Source: Eudorina sp. 2006-703-Eu-15 (lineage: Eukaryota; Chlorophyta; Chlorophyceae; Chlamydomonadales; Volvocaceae). From it: 64,000 bases of DNA. Both the position numbers and the translations under genes were made by a program. The first letter of the stretch is position 1. Every line of letters begins with the position of its first letter. The stretch lies in assembly GCA_003117195.1 (NCBI GenBank), contig BDSI01000006.1:186001-250000 (forward strand). Reading direction: 5' to 3'. Positions 1 through 10,900 of this stretch are shown one piece after another. The notes under the pieces are model-generated. The model saw only the letters and a list, made by a program, of their open reading frames with translations. It was not told the origin of the DNA and did no database searches.

Positions 1-1
1 G

Positions 2-1792
2 CCAGTCGAGCGCAGCGGAACCGGCGGTGCCGCCTGCTGCCACGAAATCAGCATCCCGTGTCTGGGTGCTTGCCGCAAATTCCGAAAGCCGAAGCCCGGT
101 GCGGCGCTTGTCTGGTCAACGGAGCGTGTCAGCGTGTGCTTGAACGGCGCGCGCGCCTTACTCCGGCGCAAGCTGCCGCCGCGATGGGTTCCCTTCCTGC
201 ACGTCATGTTCTGGATTGTGGCGCTGCTGATCCCGTGGGGTGTGGTTTACATGGTGGCCAAGGCCAAGCACGCGCGGACGGGCCCCATCGCCTATGTCTG
301 TGGTCTCAACAAGGACAACTACGACGAGATTCCGAGGAGCCCGGTCAGTACTGCTGCGTACTACAGGCACCTTTACGACTACGATTATAATTACGCGCCT
401 CCTCCACCTCCACCACCGCCACCGCCGCCAACTCCACTCGGTGATTCACTGACGTCGGTGACGGCGCCCGCTCGGCTGTCGCCGCCGAAGGAGCTGCCGA
501 CAGCAAGGGCACCGCCACTACCACCACCACCATCACCATCATCCCCAGCAGGGGTGGGAGAGAAGTCGGCACCGATGGACGACCGCAGCAAGTCTGAGGG
601 CGGTGGCCGTCTTTGTGACAACTTTGATGACGCGTTTGATTACTCGCTCGAGGGCGAGGACGATGGTGACCCGCGACGAGATATCCCTGACAACACTGTT
701 TTCGTGGTAATTATCGTCCAGGTACGGCCCGTACGAGTGTACGATGGTGTACGCCCGTTTCTTTCCCAGGTGGGAAAAAGAAAAGGGCTAATGATTAATG
801 AATGAATGAACGTTACAGCGGACGGATTAATGTTGTGTGTGTGTGTTACATGGTTGGGGGTGCGTAACCCCATACCTGCACATACCCATACGAGCCGGAG
901 GCCCAAGGGCAAACAAAACGCCCAAAAGCACTGGTTTGCAATACCGCATTAACAGGAGTCGACGAGACTAGCGCCCAAAGGGCATGATAGAATTACGGTG
1001 AGCCCACATGCGCTCCAACATCTTTGCCAAACGAGCCGGATCCCAGGCAATCGCCTCCCTCATCGTATTAGGGCGGTGAAACCCTTCCTCAGCGCGTATT
1101 GCATCGCAAGCCGGGCAGTCGAGTAGAACATGCTTCTCATCTTCAATCTGGTCTTCAGAGCGGCAGCAACGGCAGACCCGTTGTCCTCTAGGGACATGGT
1201 GCCTACCCCTCCGCGCCCTGTTAGACTCAAGTGGATTAATGTTGTAACACTGCACCCCGCGGGTCATTGACTGCTGTCCGATGCATCCCATCCCGTAAAT
1301 GTAATATCACGGGCACGAAGGCATCACCTTGCTGACGGCGGCGCCCAACGTGTCGTACTTCCGCCTCGGCCATTGGCCCCCACGGCCCCTGCAGAGCATC
1401 GACGTCGACAAGTTCATGGCGTCTGCGCTGGTGAAGTTGTGGTTCAAGTCGCAGAATAACGGCCGGGGGCCCAACCTCCACGAAGGTGACACCACCGACG
1501 ACGGCAGTCCCCAGGGTGGTGACGCCAGCCATGATTCCAATAATGGCGATATCAGCGATGGTGCCAACGCTGACGACCAAACACTGGTCAGCATCATCAA
1601 GCGGGGGATGACGTTGAACCTCGCGATCAACAATCGGGATGTCATCACAATCACCGATGTACGAGGGACGCTGGAGCAGGCCACGGGGAGCATCGAGGGC
1701 CTGCCAGTCTACGCCACAGTCCACCCTCGGTCTTATCCGCTTGACAGGTACGGCACTCGTACATACATCACGCGCACGCCATCTCCGTGTGT

Positions 1793-1852
<60 letters not shown>

Positions 1853-2721
1853 CGTTACATATCTGCCGGGCCGACACTGGCCGGGGGCGCTAACCCGCCC
1901 CATACGGGAGACCGCCGAAGCACTTTCCCCGGATACGGGGGAAAGGGGCGTAAGGGGCCTCTGTCCCCTCGCTCTCAACCTAGGGCGCGTGCCCGATCCC
2001 CGAGGATCGGTGACCGCTGTGCCCCCTCAAGGGAGTGGGCGAAGGCCCATCCCGGGCGGTCTGCGCCTCGCAGTCCGCTGTTCAACCTCCTCAAGTCCTT
2101 GCAGCACCCAGGGCGCGTTTCGGAGGCGCGCCCCTGCTTGGTGCGGTAAAACTAGCCTGGTCCCGCGTCCCAACCTAATCGTAATAGCTAGGGTTGCACC
2201 CTCCGGCAGGCCTGCCTGCCCAGCTGAGCCAGAGCGAGGCGTCTCGCACGCGTCAGGCCTTGCTGGGTCCGGGTATGCAGTCGGGTGCTCCATGATGGGG
2301 CTATGGTTTGCACAAGGCAGCACATCACCACGCAAGCTTCCCTGTCGTACACCCCTTCCCGTCGCAAGCGGCCCTCGCCTACACGTCCCGCTCGCTGCCA
2401 ACTCCCACTGGTCTGGCCCGACCCTCCTCGGGCACCCACGGATCCCCCTCGTGCCCGGAAGTTGGCTTCCCTAGTCCCAATCCCTACCCCCTAGCGTCTC
2501 GCGCTGCTATCTATCCATCACGAGTCTACGTCTACTGGCTGCACGCAGCGGATCCGGCCGTCCACCACCGATAGGATTGGGTGGTCCGGTCCCACCCCCT
2601 CCCATCCCCGTCGCGGTCGGCCCAGTTCTGCGAAACTGGCCACCCGCTGCCAGAACTCCATGACTGCGCGCGCCTTAGCTACATCAACCGACGACGGGGC
2701 AGCCGGCGCCCCCGGCACGGG

Positions 2722-2796
<75 letters not shown>

Positions 2797-4732
2797 AACC
2801 GTCAGGGCAGCGGCGTGCGTGGTGTGCGAAGCACGGGCGTCGCTGCAGAGCCCCGCAGCCCGCATTGCTAGCTTGTGTGAGGTGGCTTCGCTCGGTTGCG
2901 CGGACCCCACGTTGCTGCATTCACGCCCCGCCAACGTGCTGCTGCCGAACCCGTAGGTACCGCCTCCACATCCACGGTAGTCTCTCCCTGGTCTCCAACG
3001 CCGACAACAAGACGAGCTTCCGGTTACCCTTCGTGGCGGCTGTGACGCAGAAAGGCTCCGGCTTCAATTACGAGGTGCCCCACAACCAGCCCCCCAGGCA
3101 CATCTTCAAGGCAGCAATCAACGAGGACCGCGCCGTCTCCGAGTTCTTCTTCGTCGTGTACGCCAAGCGCAACAAGCTCCTCCGCTTCACCGTCGCCTTC
3201 GTGCTGCTGCTCATGTGGGCGCTCAGCCTCATCATAGTGTCGCGCGCCTGGTTCACGGTGGTGTGGTTCCCGCAGCTGGCCACCATCGACGATGCCACGC
3301 TGGCGGCCACGGTGCTGTTCGCGCTGCCGCAGCTGCGCGGCATGCTGCCGTCGCTGCCCACGCAGGTGATAATCAGTTTCTAAGAAGCCTCTGCGTGCAG
3401 ACAGTGTACGTACGGCAATCAGGAGCACGGGGCTTAAAGTTTTACCGTAGGTGCGGGCGTCGGGTAGGCATATGGCGGCACCCCGTCGCGAGCGATGAAG
3501 CTTTGGCTATTGGCTTGCACCCATGCAGCAGCTGATTTAGATAGCTAGTTAGCCGTCACACAGCAGGTGCCGTACACACCAGCTGCCGCCGTACAGCGTA
3601 CACGCACGGCCGCAGCCGCTCTCATCTACAGCTGGATAGTGAAACGCCTGCAACGAACACTCCTACCTGTGGGGTTCCGCTGTCACAAAACAGCGACTAT
3701 TAACTGCGCACGATTGGGGACTTATCCACGACTGGCTTGTGCATCTGCCGTGATCCGCCTCTGCTAAGCAGCAACATCCTCCGCTACTATGCCGCATGGA
3801 AGCTTGGTGGCCGCTTGCCTGAGATACGGTAGATTGGACAGATCGCAGCGACCAAACAACCTTGCGCTGTGCCTGCCTTGATCCGGGTGCAGGTCAGCCT
3901 GACCATCGATTCCGCAAGCTTCATCTGGTGCATGGTGCTGGTGTCCGTGGCGTGCATGATGTACCTGTGGGTGGTGTACACGAGGACGGTGGAGGAGGGC
4001 CGGCGCGGCCTGCCGGCCTCACCGTCGTCGTCATCGTCGCTGTCTCGCGACGAGGCAGCGGCTGCTGGGCCGCCAGCAGCCGCATCAGGACACGGGGGAG
4101 GGGAGGGCGGCGGCGGTCCGCCGCGCTGCGCCGCCAGCAAGGGCGCTTCGTACCTGACCGCGTCCTCCGTGACCGCTGGCGATGGCGGCGCCGAAACGGC
4201 CCTGGGCCGCCGCAGCGGCTCCAAGTACGGCGTCCTGGGGCCAGCGGAAGCTGATGATGATGACGTGCAGACAGCCATGGTAATGGACGCCTGTGCCAAG
4301 TACGGCGAGCAGCAGCAGCACCAGCCGAGCAGCAGTGTTTCCGAGAGCCCAGTGGTAGCGGTCGCCATGGTCGGTCCTACACCAGCTGGCATGGCAGCTG
4401 CTGAAGGCCCCAACCCGCAAGCCGCCTCAGTGTCATCAGCGCTCCCAGCCCCAGCAGCAGTCCCAGCAGCAGCAGCCCCAGCAGCAGCAGCAGCCCCAGC
4501 AGCAGCAGCCCCAGCAGCAGCAGCCCCAGCAGCAGCAGCCCCAGCAGCAGCAGCCCCAGCAGCAGCAGCCGTCGTTCCCGAGGTGCGGGAGCCGGCGAGT
4601 CTGCCGGCACCAGTGACGACGAATGTGCCACGTACATGTGATGGCGGCGGCGGCAGCGACGGCGACGGCGACGGCGACGGCGGCGGCCATGATGGGCGGC
4701 GGCGCGCCGCGCGCCCCGGATTGGCCTGCTGA
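2..4732 (+). CDS. DUF4436-like multi-pass membrane protein, 5' partial
   Basis: Exons proposed: <2-746, 1321-1747, 2957-3365 and 3893-4732. The 1747/2957 junction restores YPLDRYRLHI, and the 3365/3893 junction is in phase at CAG|GTC. Exon 1 holds an N-terminal membrane segment (LHVMFWIVALLIPWGVVYMV), a Tyr-rich stretch and a Pro run. Its donor at 746/747 was chosen by phase and is the weakest border. The middle carries the soluble part. Exon 3 has a second helix (FVLLLMWALSLIIV) followed by FALPQLRGMLPSLPTQ, and exon 4 has a further helix (IWCMVLVSVACMMYLWVV). The order helix, soluble domain, YPxDRY, FALPxLRxxxP, helix is what I recall of DUF4436 proteins, a mostly bacterial family of unknown function. 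The tail is Ser/Gly-rich and ends in an (AAAP)n run and a Gly/Asp stretch. No start ATG is certain: the frame is open to the left edge, although an in-frame ATG lies at 206. A TGTAA polyadenylation-like signal lies at 5434. Biochemical role unknown. Confidence 0.72.
968..1291 (-). pseudogene. LINE reverse-transcriptase C-terminal fragment
   Basis: This antisense open frame lies in the first intron of the DUF4436 gene. It encodes a Cys/His knuckle (C-x2-C-x10-H-x4-C, ending HVLLDCPACDAIR) followed by an Arg/Trp-rich tail. The intact element at 59827-62610 has the same arrangement near its C terminus (C-x2-C-x9-H-x4-C, HVLIECPVYEPLR). The fragment is therefore the extreme 3' coding end of a related non-LTR retroelement, 5'-truncated on insertion. 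Downstream on the minus strand the sequence runs to about 833 and ends ATGTAAC plus (CA)n, a likely 3' tail. Confidence 0.75.
1786..1849. repeat. (GT)n microsatellite
   Basis: About 31 GT units with one TA interruption, at the start of the second intron of the DUF4436 gene. On the minus strand it directly follows the sequence ATATGTAACGATT. It may therefore be the (CA)n tail of the antisense retroelement fragment next to it. Confidence 0.95.
1850..2722 (-). mobile_element. Antisense LINE 3' end-like segment
   Basis: On the minus strand, 2740-2518 is open and reads VDVAKARAVMEFWQRVASF, then a short tail ending in a stop at 2518. I take this for the C-terminal tail of an algal LINE ORF2, by style only. 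About 670 bp of non-coding sequence follows, ending ATATGTAACGATT and then (CA)n. The 968-1291 fragment ends the same way (ATGTAAC plus (CA)n). Both lie antisense in introns of the DUF4436 gene. The family assignment is inference. Confidence 0.45.
2723..2795. repeat. (GT)n microsatellite
   Basis: An uninterrupted tract of about 36 GT units near the 3' end of the DUF4436 gene's second intron. It bounds the retroelement-like segment on its 5' side, so both ends of that segment touch GT tracts. Confidence 0.95.
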
Positions 4733-5470
4733 TGATGATGCCACTGGGAAGGCTGGCCCGGCGGCGTGATCACGTGATCACTTGATCACGAGGAACGCAC
4801 GCAGCGGCCGCCGCCGGGCACGCAAGGCACGTGCTCGCTCGACGCAGGCTTCAATCGACCCATGGGTCGGTCCGTCCCTAAGGCCTTATGGCGACCGCGA
4901 CGCGACATCTGCGTTCCATTACTGTTCGTTGATTGGGGTGGCAGGGTGAGGGCGCGGGTCATCGGTAACAGCCACGGATGCATAGTTGCATACATGGTCG
5001 GTTCTTTCGCTCACGACGAACAGCCGTGCTGCTGTCGATAATGCTCTTAAATTTTATTTGCCCATGGTTCGTTCGTGACTGTACGACAGCAGGTGTCGCA
5101 TCTGCTTGCTTGGCGAACAACGATGCATCACACAGGTGACCTACATGCATGTACCGTATGTACGACGAATGTACGACACGTACCGACCAGCTTCGAACCT
5201 TTACCTCCGGATGGATGATGGAGGGGCAGCCGAGTGAGTGTTTGTCGCTACAGGGGCCTGGATCAGCAGATTTTTGTCAACGCCTGTACAGCACTACATC
5301 AGCAGTGGTACTGAGATTAGCGTTACCTCATGCTCTTTGCCGCATGGCCACCTGCTCTTTGCTTGACGAGTGCGATGAGTTAGCGTTCGAACGAACGAGC
5401 GGGCTTATTAAATCATACTGTCATTTAATGTTGTAAGTAACGAACCTTTGTTGTGGATGAATGAATGAAT

Positions 5471-6398
5471 GTTACAGCGGACCCCAACGGGATCATCGGT
5501 GTATACCAGAGCAAGCCCCAGTAGGCCCCACCGCCAAGGCGGCAGGTCACCTCCACACCACAACGCCGCACCCAAAGAAAACACACCGGGCCATAACCCC
5601 AACCAGTCAGACACCGAAGCAAGCAGAGGCGCGCAGCGGGGCAACACTACCAAAGGGATAGGCACAGCAGCGGGCATAATCCCCAGAAGTGGATAAAGCC
5701 AAGCACAGGGGAGGTCGCCCACACAGGCACCCCATTACCCAGCTACCACCACCTCTGAGGCACCCAACGCAGCACCCTCTCGAGGTCTTGGAAGGCCCAC
5801 GCCTGGCTCGTGACACTGCCCAGCGACCGCTAGTGGGGTAACCCGCATTATAAGAAATAACTTGGCCAAAACACCAAAATGCCAACGGGAGCCCAACCTC
5901 CACCCCAAACTGAGGGTAGGCCCGGTCCCCAACTTGAACCCCGGTTCGGAGAGCCCGACGAAAAACAGACAGAGGGCGGGGAACCCGCGCCTCATCCTGT
6001 GGATGTTATCTGGTCGCGTGGCCGTGCGCGCGGTGGCACGTACGGTGGTAAATGTATGCATACGTACGGCAGCCACACAAAGCAATTATTGTACGGCAGT
6101 ACGGCCGATAGATGCGTGTGCGTATGCAGCCGTGATCTGTAGATGCCAAGTAAGCCGCTAGGGGCGATCGACTCTTTCGGGCGTGCGTGCGTGGATCTAC
6201 CTATCTGTGTGCTGGGGGCGCTGTTGGACAGATAACAGTAGAACGGTAGTAATGCACGGACGGACACGTTTGACAAACCCAAGCGTGCGTGCAATAGTAC
6301 CAAGGGTGCAGGTAGATAGGGGCGGTGAGGCTCGCTGAGCACTACCTATCGGCCGTCGCCGTTGGCTGTCACCGATGACCCGCGGGGTCCGTTGTAAC
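5471..6398. mobile_element. Element with inverted termini, family A
   Basis: The left end reads GTTACAGCGGACCCC followed by ATCATCGGTG. The right end is the reverse complement, GTTACAACGGACCCC then GCGGGTCATCGGTGACAGCC. The two face each other 928 bp apart, as terminal inverted repeats of about 30 bp would. The interior has no coding capacity I recognise, so this would be a non-autonomous DNA element. No target-site duplication is obvious: the left flank is a GAAT/ATGA repeat and the right flank is ATCCTTGATG. Confidence 0.6.
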
Positions 6399-6755
6399 AT
6401 CCTTGATGATATCCGCCGCCTTCCTATCTGGGTATCTACCGAGGCCGCATGTGACAGAGCGCTGAGGTCGGGATGTCGAACCCGTAGCGAGCGAGATAGG
6501 TAGATGGCTGGCTAAGCACTTGGGTTGCAGTTCCAGTAAACAGCTTAGGTACGTACTTGCTTGCTTGGTTGCCCGCCGGGTATCGTGCGTAGTTGCCTGG
6601 TTGCTTGCCCGGCGGACTGCCCAGCGTCCATCCCCTCTGTCTGTCCGCCGGCTGGCGCGTCGCGCGATCATCGAACAAATTTCACGCACTGCATCACGTC
6701 GTGCATTCGGCGGCCAGGCAAGGACCTCGAATAAGGAACCCCTGCCTGATGCTGA

Positions 6756-6804
6756 CCGGATAGACCGGATAGACCGGATAGACCGGTTAGACCGGATAGA
6801 CCGG
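6756..6804. repeat. Tandem GACCGGATA repeat
   Basis: About five direct units of roughly 9-10 bp (GACCGGATA with one TTA variant) in otherwise unique-looking intergenic DNA. Confidence 0.85.
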
Positions 6805-6889
6805 CGATTGATCGTCCGAACCAGCGACGGAGAGCTACGAGCGTACACCCGCATTTACAAAGAAGCAGTGAAGATTTCATTATATTAGC

Positions 6890-6961
6890 ACGCAGTGTAT
6901 GGTGAGGAAGCTTCGGCTGTGGCCGTGGCTGTCACCGATGACCCGCGGGGTCCGCTGTAAC
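6890..6961 (-). mobile_element. Family A terminus, minus orientation
   Basis: Reads, on the minus strand, GTTACAGCGGACCCC, GCGGGTCATCGGTGACAGCC, then AAGCTTCCTCACCATACACTGC. This matches the copies at 35991, 41561 and 46130. No partner terminus is seen close by. Confidence 0.75.
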
Positions 6962-7400
6962 ATCCTTCACTAATAATAATATCAGCCTCGCACACGTGCA
7001 ACATGCATGCCTGCCCACCGCAGTTCGATTCCGGCGGCTGCCGGCGGTCTCGTCGCTAAGACTTAGGAACGCACCATGCAAGGCAGACGGGGGTAGCCAT
7101 CCCTGCATGAATCATGCTGAAAATGTCCAGAAGTAAAAACCAGCAATTGCCCCTGGAACACATGTATGTACTCGGCGATCTAGCTGTCTTGGATTGTGGA
7201 TAAGATGATGCCAAGTAAAGGCAGGATGGATACATGAGCCAAGCAATCATGCATGTCATATATATACGGCGAACCCCACAAAATGGGTTCCATGCATTCG
7301 TTCATCGGTGCGCGCCCAGCCCTGCCCAGCCACACGGGATGCGTGTCCCCCTCCAGCCCTGCCGCCGCTCCAGCTAGCGGCGCCAGTCCGCCGCAGCGAG

Positions 7401-7460
7401 GATGTACGGGAAATGTACGGAAATGCATGGAAATGTACGGAAACGTACGGAAGTGTACTG
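7401..7460. repeat. Short tandem GGAAATGTAC repeat
   Basis: Five to six imperfect units of ACGGAAATGT, 10-12 bp each, with no coding context. Confidence 0.8.
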
Positions 7461-7990
7461 TGCATGCTGGCATTGCCGTCATGCATGCGCTATGACATAC
7501 CTGCCCGCGTCCTGTGCGACTTGCTTGCGTGCGTGCGTGCGTGCTTACTTGACTGAACGTAAGGAAAATGAAGTTTGAATGTAATCTATCATCAATGAAC
7601 CAGACATCTAGATATGGAGGGCGCGCCGAGGCCCATCCACACGCCATTCCTACCGCCATGCATGGCTGGCCCAGGTTCCAGCAAGCTGCTGGGTGCATCA
7701 GCAGCCGCCGCCTAGCTAGCTAGATAGCTAGATAGCTTGCGCAACATCATCGATATCGTATGTGCCGACTGAGCCCATCCACACGTGCACCTAACATTCT
7801 TATTGCGTGAACGAGTGAAGGCACATGCATACATACATGCCCTGGTATACACCGTTGATCCCTTTGGGTTCCGCAGTAAGGTTCATTCATTCATTCATAC
7901 ATTCATACATAGGTTCGTAGGTTACAGCTTGGACGACGTCGATGTAGGTAGTGTATGTAGTTACTGTAGTCGATCATGCATGGCATGCAT

Positions 7991-10900
7991 CTAGGGCGAC
8001 GACACGGTGTACGCGGGGCAGCACCGCCGGCTCGCGTCGAACAGAAACACCACACATCCTCCGCTCGCCCCGCAGAAGTCCACCAGGCGCGTGGGGTTCC
8101 TCAGCGCCAGACACACCTGGGCCTCCGCCGCCTGGTCGGGGCTCCAGGACAAGCCCGAGGCCTTGGCCGTGCTGTCGGTGCCGCCCGATATGAACCCCCA
8201 GGACGGCGGGATGAAGGTCGGGGAGGCGGCGCCGCGCGGCTGCACGTAAAAGCCGGTCAAGGCGTCCTTCATTGTCGCAAACTCGGCCAGCATCTCGATT
8301 TTGGTGAGCAGGGTCTGGTTGGCGCAGGGGTGCTGGGCGGCGAACGGCGTGACGGTGGCGAGGGTGAAGCAGTGGAGGGTGCTGTTGGCGCGGGCGTTGG
8401 GAAGGCCGGTGGCGGGCCTGGTGGTGTAGGAGGACCGCGCCACAGCGAACGGCGTCGTGGACTGGGTGGTTGTGCAGCTGCGAACGGACAGATGGAAGCA
8501 AGGCACACGGGCGGGCGGGGGGCATTCAGGGACGAACATCCAGGACGACAAGGCAAGGGCTGGACTTCGTAGGTAGGTAGGTAGGTAGGTAGGTAGGTAG
8601 GTAGGTAGGTAGGTAGGTAGGTAGGTAGGTAGGTAGGTAGGTAGGTAGGTAGGTAGGTAGGTAGGTAGGTAGGTAGGTAGGTAGGTAGGTAGGTAGGTAG
8701 GTAGGTAGGTAGGTAGGTAGGTAGGTAGGTAGGTAGGTAGGTAGCAGGGAACCGACACACATGCCGAATGTACGACCTAGTACGGCACTTACTTGCAGGC
8801 GATGTTGAACGGCGGGGTGCAGGCGGTCTGCGCCGAGTCCGCCACGCAGGTGGCGGCGGCGGCGGCGGCGGCGGCACTGCTGCCGCCGGTGTCGCCGCCG
8901 CTCGCCGCCCGCAACCGGCGCCTGCCGCCCGCGCCGGAACCAGCGGCGGCGGCGGCGGCCACGCTCCGGCCGGCCTCCACCAGCGACACCCCGACACCGG
9001 GGCTCTGATCAAACGTCGCCCGCTGCTGGCACACCCCCGCTGGCATCTGAGCATCCACCGCGCCCAGCACCGTAGCCGCAAGCGCACCCACCCGGGGCGC
9101 CAGCTTTTGGGTATCGTTGGCGGAAGCAAACTGGCCGCAGAGGATAGGGAAGGGGCTATTTGCAGCCGCATTGCAGCCCGGCGCCGTCAGCGAGAAAGGC
9201 CTTGTGATGGTGGCACCGACCTCCTGGGCCAGGGCGACGATCTGCGCGGCCAGGGCAGTGGCTGTGGATCTGCAGACGGACGCCGTGAAGTCCGGCGGGA
9301 CGCGAAGGGCGCCGGGCTGGAAGGTGACGCACACGGCAGCACAGGCGAACTGGACGGAGGGATGAGGTGGTGGTGGCGGCGGAGGTGAGGGGGGAGGTGA
9401 GGGGGGAGGTGGCGGAGGCGGCGAGGGCGGAGGCGGCGGATGTGGCGGAGGTGGAGATGGCGGCGGGGGGGAGGTGGAGATGGCAGCGGGGGCGGAGGCG
9501 GCGACGGCGGAGGCGGGGAAAGTGGCGTCGGGGAAGGTAGAGGCGGAGGTGGTGGCGGTGACGGCGGAGGCGGCGGAGAAGGAGACGGCGGCGGGGGCGG
9601 AGGCGGAGGCGGTGGAGGCGACGGCGGAGGTGGGGAAGGAGGCAGCGGTGGTGGAGGTGGGGAAGGTGACGGCGGCGGGGGCGGAGGCGGAGGTGGTGGC
9701 CGTGACGGCGGAGATGGCGGAGAAGGAGACGGCGGCGGGGGCGGAGGCGGAGGCGGTGGAGGCGACGGCGGAGGTGGGGAAGGAGGCAGCGGTGGTGGCG
9801 GTGGGGAAGGTGACGGTGGCGGGGGCGGAGGCGGAGGTGGTGGCGGTGACGGCGGAGGCGGCGGAGACGGAGACGGCGGCGGGGGCGGAGGCGGAGGCGG
9901 TGGAGGCGACGGCGGAGGTGGGGAAGGAGGCAGCGGTGGTGGCGGTGGGGAAGGTGACGGTGGCGGGGGCGGAGGCGGAGGTGGTGGCGGTGACGGCGGA
10001 GGTGGCGGAGAAGGAGACGGCGGCGGGGGCGGAGGCGGAGGCGGTGGAGGCGACGGCGGAGGTGGGGAAGGAGGCAGCGGTGGTGGCGGTGGGGAAGGTG
10101 ACGGCGGCGGGGGCGGAGGCGGAGGTGGTGGCGGTGACGGCGGAGGCGGCGGAGAAGGAGACGGCGGCGGGGGCGGAGGCGGAGGCGGTGGAGGCGACGG
10201 CGGAGGTGGGGAAGGAGGCAGCGGTGGTGGCGGTGGGGAAGGTGACGGCGGCGGGGGCGGAGGCGGAGGTGGTGGCGGTGACGGCGGAGGCGGCGGAGAC
10301 GGAGACGGCGGCGGGGGCGGAGGCGGAGGCGGTGGAGGCGACGGCGGAGGTGGGGAAGGAGGCAGCGGTGGTGGCGGTGGGGAAGGTGACGGTGGCGGGG
10401 ACGGAGGCGGAGGTGGTGGCGGTGACGGCGGAGGTGGCGGAGAAGGAGACGGCGGCGGGGGCGGAGGCGGAGGCGGTGGAGGCGACGGCGGAGGTGGGGA
10501 AGGAGGCAGCGGTGGTGGCGGTGGGGAAGGTGACGGCGGCGGGGGCGGAGGCGGAGGTGGTGGCGTTGACGGCGGAGGCGGCGGAGAAGGAGACGGCGGC
10601 GGGGGCGGAGGCGGAGGCGGTGGAGGCGACGGCGGAGGTGGGAAAGGAGGCAGCGGTGGTGGCGGTGGGGAAGGTGACGGCGGCGGGGGCGGAGGCGGAG
10701 GTGGTGGCGGTGACGGCGGAGGCGGCGGAGAAGGAGACGGCGGCGGGGGCGGAGGCGGAGGCGGTGGAGGCGACGGCGGAGGTGGGGAAGGAGGCAGCGG
10801 TGGTGGCGGTGGGGAAGGTGACGGTGGCGGGGGCGGAGGCGGAGGTGGTGGCGGTGACGGCGGAGGCGGCGGAGAAGGAGACGGCGGCGGGGGCGGAGGC

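Larger units (their letters stand above)
4733..7990. other. Intergenic repeat-rich region
   Basis: No supportable gene lies here; the open frames are short and low in coding character. It should contain the 3' untranslated region of the DUF4436 gene (TGTAA at 5434) and of the pherophorin gene on the other strand (TGTAA on the minus strand at about 7922-7926, some 65 nt past its stop). The rest is an inverted-terminus element (5471-6398), a second terminus (6890-6961) and short tandem repeats: CCGGATAGA-type at 6756-6804, GGAAATGTAC-type at 7401-7460, AGCTAGAT-type near 7716, and ATTC-type near 7884. Confidence 0.7.

Noticed and set aside
1786..2795. Poly-Cys/Val and poly-His/Thr peptides
   Set aside because: They are translations of (GT)n microsatellites inside an intron.
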